Shown here: positions 59,844-64,000 of the stretch, in pieces
Numbering within the stretch: the stretch's first letter is position 1
How the letters are laid out: every line of letters starts with the position of its first letter
The notes under the pieces: model-generated
Database searches by the model: none
Told to the model about the DNA's origin: nothing
What the model saw: only the letters and a program-made list of their open reading frames with translations
Source: Ideonella_A sp031398385
GTDB taxonomy: Bacteria; Pseudomonadota; Gammaproteobacteria; Burkholderiales; Burkholderiaceae_C
Direction of reading: 5' to 3'
NCBI GenBank assembly: GCA_031398385.1
Contig: JANNNE010000211.1
Span: 1 to 64,000, forward strand
Length of the DNA stretch: 64,000 bases
Made by a program: the position numbers and the translations under genes

Positions 59844-59888
59844 GTCCGCTCCCCTGAGAGTTCATCGCCAGCGGCGGCGCCGCCGACT

Positions 59889-60416
59889 TCATTTGGCCTC
59901 GACGACCTCGGTGACCAGCTTTCCGTCGGCGACTGAATAGGCGAACGCGCCAGCGCCGCCTTCCTGTTCAGCGATGAAGAGATTGGCTCGCTCGAACAAC
60001 GCGGCCAATTGCCCCGAATCACAGGTCGGCAGAAACGAATTGAGCACCCGTGGATCGTAGAAGCGGAAATACAGACGGCGGCGGTCTGGTCCGTAGACCC
60101 GGCTATGTTGGCGCAGGTTGCGCCACGCTTCCGCTAGATCGCTCTCGCTGATGACAAAAATGCCCCAGTTCTGGGCCCAGCCCTGGTCGAGCAGCCACTT
60201 TGTGAACGGCTCCCCCTCTCTCAACTCGACCATGTACGGCGCCACTTCGGCCATGTCGGGTTCGAGCTTCTCGCTAAACAGGCACCGGTACTCGATATCC
60301 TCGATATCGTCGAACACATCGAGCAGGTTCTCGTTCTGCGCGCCATCGAGGATGACGTACAGATGCTTGTCCACACTCTCGCGCCACAGTTTCGAACGTA
60401 CGGATTCGGGAGTCAT
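59889..60416 (-). CDS. DUF4123 T6SS effector-loading adaptor
   Basis: 175 residues. DUF4123 (Tap-1/TEC) proteins bind effectors and load them on VgrG. The family pattern HLYVILDGAQNENLLDVF, FSEKLEPDMAEVAPYMVEL (in part) and RRRLYFRFYDPRVLNSFLPTC (in part) is seen. The gene lies 97 nt downstream of vgrG, as usual. The gene in the position of the cognate effector is the sheath-like fusion instead, which is unusual. No effector domain is found around it. Confidence 0.9.
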   Translation of the reverse strand: MTPESVRSKLWRESVDKHLYVILDGAQNENLLDVFDDIEDIEYRCLFSEKLEPDMAEVAPYMVELREGEPFTKWLLDQGWAQNWGIFVISESDLAEAWRNLRQHSRVYGPDRRRLYFRFYDPRVLNSFLPTCDSGQLAALFERANLFIAEQEGGAGAFAYSVADGKLVTEVVEAK

Positions 60417-60513
60417 GGGTTCTGAATGCTTGTTGCTTCACCAATCCATCTTGCGACGGGAAACTGAACGAATCATCGTAGCGCTGATGGACCCATCCGG
60501 GAAGTATGGCGCC

Positions 60514-62685
60514 TCAACATTCACATTCCTCGACAAACGGCGTGCCTCCACCGGCGGCCACCTTGAACGCGCTCGCCTGACCGCTGTAGGCCGTCGGCTT
60601 GGTCCGCTTTTGCGGCGGCGGCGATTTTTCCCCACCAATGCTGGTCAAGGCAATGGCTGGCAGCTTGGCATCCTTGGGCGTGAAGGCCGGCACTTCGTTC
60701 GCCTTTTCAGCGTCGTTGGCCGACCCGCCCGAATTGATCTTGACCATCGACCCGACGATCGTGACCCCGCTGGCATCGAGAACCACGATGCTGCCGCCCA
60801 CCTTCATCTGGATCGAAGACTTGCCGGTCAGGAAGATGTTGTCCGCGTTGAGGTTGATGTCGCCCGATGCCGTTTCATAAATGTCCGCAGCGTTGCTCTG
60901 AATCGACTCCGTACCGGTGATGGCCACATTCTTGGCCCGAAGTGTCAGCTGATCCTTGGCCTGCAGCGCGATCATGGCTTGGCTGTCGACCAGGATGTTC
61001 TGCTTCACATTGATCGACATGAGCCCGTCCGTGACGGTGACATGCATATCTCCTTTGGAAGTGGCATGGAATTCGCTTCCGGTTTGGATATGAATGTTGC
61101 CGCAGACGTGACTGTTGAATACACCGCCTATCCACTCCTTGTAGGTATGCTTGACACGGATATCCATCCACTTTTGAGCCTGAAAAAATATCCGTTCACT
61201 GCCCTTGCTATCGTCGAACCGCATCTCGTTGAATTCGTCGGTTCCACCATCCGGATAACTCCGGGTTTTCATGCCGATGTACATCTTCTTCGACGGCATG
61301 TCGTAGGGTGTCTGGTTTTCGCCGTTATATACACGCCCCGTCACGATCGGACGATCCGGATCCCCTTCCAGGAAATCGACGATCACCTCCTGCCCAACCC
61401 TCGGTATATTGATATAGCCCCAGCCTTTGCCAGCCAGCGTACTGGAGACACGGACGAAGCATGAATCCTGATCGGAGCCGGTGCTGTAGCGGTCCCAGTG
61501 AAACTGCAGCTTGACCCTGCCGAGCGCATCAGTGTAGATCTCTTCGCCGGCCGGCCCGACAACGATCGCGGTTTGGGGTCCGGAAATGGATGGCAACGGC
61601 GTCAGCCTCGGCGGCCTGAACTGGGTGCTCGCCGGGATTACGCCGAAACTGCATTCGAATTCTGCCCCGATGCCGCCTTTGGATGCCGCGAGATTGTTTA
61701 CACCGGTGAACGCATGCGAAATGACGAGGTACTCCTTGTTCATTTCCGTGACCGGGTGATCGGCCAGCTTGAACTTGAAACCAGCCTGAATCCTGCGTTC
61801 GGTACCTGCGCCGCGGCTCAGCTCATACTGGCAGTGCATCTCCTCCATCCGGATCTTCGCGTATTTTTCGCCCCAGCCCGGCTCGAGATATTCTCCCGGA
61901 TAGTCGTAGACCTCAAAGCCGGCATTCTTGTGTTCGCGCTCCTTCGGTGCCACCTTCAACAACCGGGTTCCCGGCTTGTTGTAGTCGAAATCATCGATGA
62001 CAAAGGCCCCGGACTGGATTTCGGCATTCTGGGTCCAGGCCTTCAGCGACGCATCGTGAAGCGTCTCGGCTGAAAACCGCAGATCGGCTCTGCCCGGGAT
62101 GAAGACATGGGCGTCCGGCTTGTCGGCAATCACCAGCGTATGCTTGCCGTCCTCATGCTTGAAAAAATAGTAGAGACCGGCCTGCTCCATCAGCCGACTG
62201 AAGAAGTTGAAATCGGTCTCGCGGTATTGAACGTTGTAGTCGCGCAATTCCGTATCGATGCTGCCCTTGATTTCGAGTGATTTCAGTTCGGCAACACGAC
62301 CGAGGACCTCTTCGATCACATCGAGGATCTTCTTCTGCTGGAAAATCGCACAGGTGGAGGTCCTGGTCAGAAACCAGATCCACGGACTCATCACGATCTG
62401 ATACTTGAATCCGACATTCCCCTTGAACGCGGGCGTGCGAACCTGGCCGAGTACCGAAAATCGAGTGATATAACCGTTAAGGTAACGGATATCCGAGCTT
62501 CCCGGAAGTTCAACGCCAACCGTGGCATTGGTTCCGAGGATATCCTTGGCCTTGTAGTCGCTGTGTTCGGACAGCAGGTCGACCCGATACTCGAACATGC
62601 GGGAAATATCTTCCTTTCCCACAATCCTCTCGACAACAAAGGCACCGTCGCCCTTGACCGTTCCTATCTGAAGAAGTCTGCTCAT
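60514..62685 (-). CDS. vgrG: T6SS spike protein VgrG
   Basis: 723 residues. The gp27-like base (about 1-380) has SRLLQIGTVKGDGAFVVERI, QYRETDFNFFSRLMEQAGLYYFF (in part), and the gp5-like OB fold with GRVKLQFHWDRYSTGSDQDSCFVRVSS (in part). The beta-helix spike runs to about 645 with repeated VxxxG patterns and ends at MVKINSGGSA. A 70-residue tail follows, rich in Pro and Lys, with a terminal Cys-Glu-Cys. No enzymatic C-terminal domain is visible. AAGGGG eight bases before the ATG is the ribosome site. Confidence 0.95.
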   Translation of the reverse strand: MSRLLQIGTVKGDGAFVVERIVGKEDISRMFEYRVDLLSEHSDYKAKDILGTNATVGVELPGSSDIRYLNGYITRFSVLGQVRTPAFKGNVGFKYQIVMSPWIWFLTRTSTCAIFQQKKILDVIEEVLGRVAELKSLEIKGSIDTELRDYNVQYRETDFNFFSRLMEQAGLYYFFKHEDGKHTLVIADKPDAHVFIPGRADLRFSAETLHDASLKAWTQNAEIQSGAFVIDDFDYNKPGTRLLKVAPKEREHKNAGFEVYDYPGEYLEPGWGEKYAKIRMEEMHCQYELSRGAGTERRIQAGFKFKLADHPVTEMNKEYLVISHAFTGVNNLAASKGGIGAEFECSFGVIPASTQFRPPRLTPLPSISGPQTAIVVGPAGEEIYTDALGRVKLQFHWDRYSTGSDQDSCFVRVSSTLAGKGWGYINIPRVGQEVIVDFLEGDPDRPIVTGRVYNGENQTPYDMPSKKMYIGMKTRSYPDGGTDEFNEMRFDDSKGSERIFFQAQKWMDIRVKHTYKEWIGGVFNSHVCGNIHIQTGSEFHATSKGDMHVTVTDGLMSINVKQNILVDSQAMIALQAKDQLTLRAKNVAITGTESIQSNAADIYETASGDINLNADNIFLTGKSSIQMKVGGSIVVLDASGVTIVGSMVKINSGGSANDAEKANEVPAFTPKDAKLPAIALTSIGGEKSPPPQKRTKPTAYSGQASAFKVAAGGGTPFVEECEC

Positions 62686-62720
62686 GCTTGAACCCCTTGA
62701 GTTCGCTTTTCTCTACCGTG

Positions 62721-64000
62721 TCAATTCAGCGCCGGGATTCGAACCGCAGTGACCAGATAGCCGGCCACATCCTTGTCGACTTCCTTGCGCAGGGTCTTGC
62801 AGGTCAACGACGCCACTGAAAAACCATTTTCGCGAACCACCCTCAGGACATACTCTCTCGAATGGCTGTACCTGCCGTGAATCTGCAGATTAAAGTCGGC
62901 CGCCTTGTTCACCAGAGCTTCAAGAGTAAAAATCACCACACCATGCCCACGCAGCGCAGAATGCGCCGCCCGTAGAAAACCGGAAAGGTCCCCGAAATAA
63001 CAAAGCGTATCGGCACTGACCACCGCATCGAAGCAGGCCGGCGACTTTTCCAGATACTCAGTCAACTCGGCCTGCGCGAGCTGATCGTACAAATTTCGCT
63101 TCTCGGCCTGCAGCAGCATGCCCTGCGACAGATCGATACCGACAAGCCGACCGCAAAACGGCTTGACAAGGGGCGCACAAAGGCCGGTTCCACATCCTGC
63201 ATCCAGTATCGACGGGCCATCCGGCAGCGCCGCCACGATCGAGGTCAAGGCCTCAGTGACCAACCCGGGAGCACGATACTCGAGCAGATCGAGCTTGTGG
63301 TCGAAGGACTCCGCGAACTTGTCGAATTCATCACGAACATAGTCGTCGGATGCCCGTGCCGGCGCATTGCTGCCGAGAATGCCGGCGCGCAGGTGTTCGA
63401 TTTTCGGGTTCCCGGGATCGAGGCTTTGCCATTTGTCCAGCGACGCCAGGGCCTGCTCGGTGTGGCCCGACTCGAACTGGCAGATGCTGATCAGCTGATG
63501 GGAAACCGCAATCTCCGGCGCCAGTTCGATGGCCTTGCTCAGGCTGGCGATGGCCTCCGGCAACCGCCCCGCAGCCTTCAGCATCCGCGAAAAATTGTGA
63601 TGGATCTCGTGGCGATCGGGTTCCAGTCTGAGCCCTTCTCGAAAGGCCGCCTCGCTGGCCTCGAGCCGGTCGGCGTGCAAATAGGCCACGCCCAGGTTGT
63701 TGTAGTTGGAGGCAGACTCCGGATCGAGACGCTGGGCGCGCTGAAGCGGCACCAGGGCCTCTAGATACTGTTCGGTTTCGATCAGGATGTTGCCCAGATT
63801 GATCCAGGGACCTGCTGCCTCCGGAACCAGTTGCGTGGTCCGGCGCAGATAGGGAATCGCCTCGGCACTGCGCCCTTGCTGGTGCCTGAGCAGACCGAAG
63901 AAGTGCAGCGCGTTGGGTTCGTCGGGCAGTTGTTCGAGAATCTGCAGAAAGATGTTCTCGGCCGCATCAAGCTGATCATCCTGCAGCAATTGCTGGGCAC
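62721..64000 (-). CDS. TPR-SAM methyltransferase protein, 5' end beyond window
   Basis: Partial: the frame stays open to the right edge, leaving 426 codons. The N-terminal part is a series of tetratricopeptide repeats (about 1-210) with NLGNILIETEQYLEALVPLQRA and NLGVAYLHADRLEASEAAFREGL (in part). It is followed by a class I methyltransferase domain: motif I ILDAGCGTGLCAPL, then LVGIDLSQGML and FDAVVSADTLCYFGDL. A similar TPR plus methyltransferase architecture is known in proteobacteria, with unknown substrate. The 35-nt gap to vgrG suggests co-transcription with the T6SS genes. Confidence 0.85.
   Translation of the reverse strand, partial: AQQLLQDDQLDAAENIFLQILEQLPDEPNALHFFGLLRHQQGRSAEAIPYLRRTTQLVPEAAGPWINLGNILIETEQYLEALVPLQRAQRLDPESASNYNNLGVAYLHADRLEASEAAFREGLRLEPDRHEIHHNFSRMLKAAGRLPEAIASLSKAIELAPEIAVSHQLISICQFESGHTEQALASLDKWQSLDPGNPKIEHLRAGILGSNAPARASDDYVRDEFDKFAESFDHKLDLLEYRAPGLVTEALTSIVAALPDGPSILDAGCGTGLCAPLVKPFCGRLVGIDLSQGMLLQAEKRNLYDQLAQAELTEYLEKSPACFDAVVSADTLCYFGDLSGFLRAAHSALRGHGVVIFTLEALVNKAADFNLQIHGRYSHSREYVLRVVRENGFSVASLTCKTLRKEVDKDVAGYLVTAVRIPALN

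Overview
The window is GC-rich (roughly 64%), densely coded chromosomal DNA from a betaproteobacterium, most likely in or near the Burkholderiales. The evidence is the gene content: the DUF3460-scpA pair, a DUF1841 gene, a Cys-type formate dehydrogenase preceded by a short Tat-target protein, DUF3305/DUF3306 next to an Mrp/ApbC ATPase, and apbC beside metG. I see no rRNA, tRNA, CRISPR array, insertion sequence or phage.

Left part (1-21.4 kb). A run of minus-strand genes starts with an exported protein cut by the window edge, a YpfJ-type metalloprotease, dCTP deaminase and the formate dehydrogenase (FDH) sulfurtransferase FdhD. Next is a membrane-bound formate dehydrogenase operon: Tat-target, catalytic subunit, Fe-S subunit, small lipoprotein, cytochrome b subunit. 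A PhnD/PhnC/PhnE-type oxyanion ABC transporter follows. Then come a plus-strand two-component pair (a response regulator with a degenerate GAFTGA loop and a periplasmic-sensing kinase) and a minus-strand accessory operon (apbC, DUF3305, DUF3306, a poly-ferredoxin, a TorD-like chaperone). Together they look like one module for making and regulating a molybdenum/tungsten formate dehydrogenase that feeds the quinone pool.

Middle part (21.4-40.1 kb). This is mostly housekeeping: a broken TRAP-transporter remnant, metG, a SulP anion transporter, a CYTH-CHAD protein, DUF3460 and ScpA, a hybrid kinase with a LuxR-type regulator, a MaoC hydratase, an orphan ParA and a KefF-KefC pair. A zinc-uptake operon (zur, a 38-codon membrane peptide, znuC, znuB, znuA) sits behind a strong palindrome that is probably its Zur operator. 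DUF1841 and an unknown gene follow, and a bidirectional hairpin closes the block.

Right part (40.1-64 kb). A minus-strand type VI secretion (T6SS) cluster fills the rest. Read in the direction of transcription it is: TPR-methyltransferase, vgrG, DUF4123 adaptor, a single-chain TssB/TssC-like protein, tssK, tssL (with OmpA domain), tssM, tagF, tssA, tssB, tssC, hcp, [terminator], tagJ, tssE, tssF, tssG, tssH. The second half has the gene order of Pseudomonas HSI-I-like clusters. tssJ, PAAR, Fha and the PpkA/PppA pair are not present in the window.

The most interesting item is the 523-residue gene at 58272-59843. It joins TssB-like and TssC-like regions in one chain, lacks the TssC C-terminal segment used for sheath polymerisation, and lies where an effector or tssJ would be expected.
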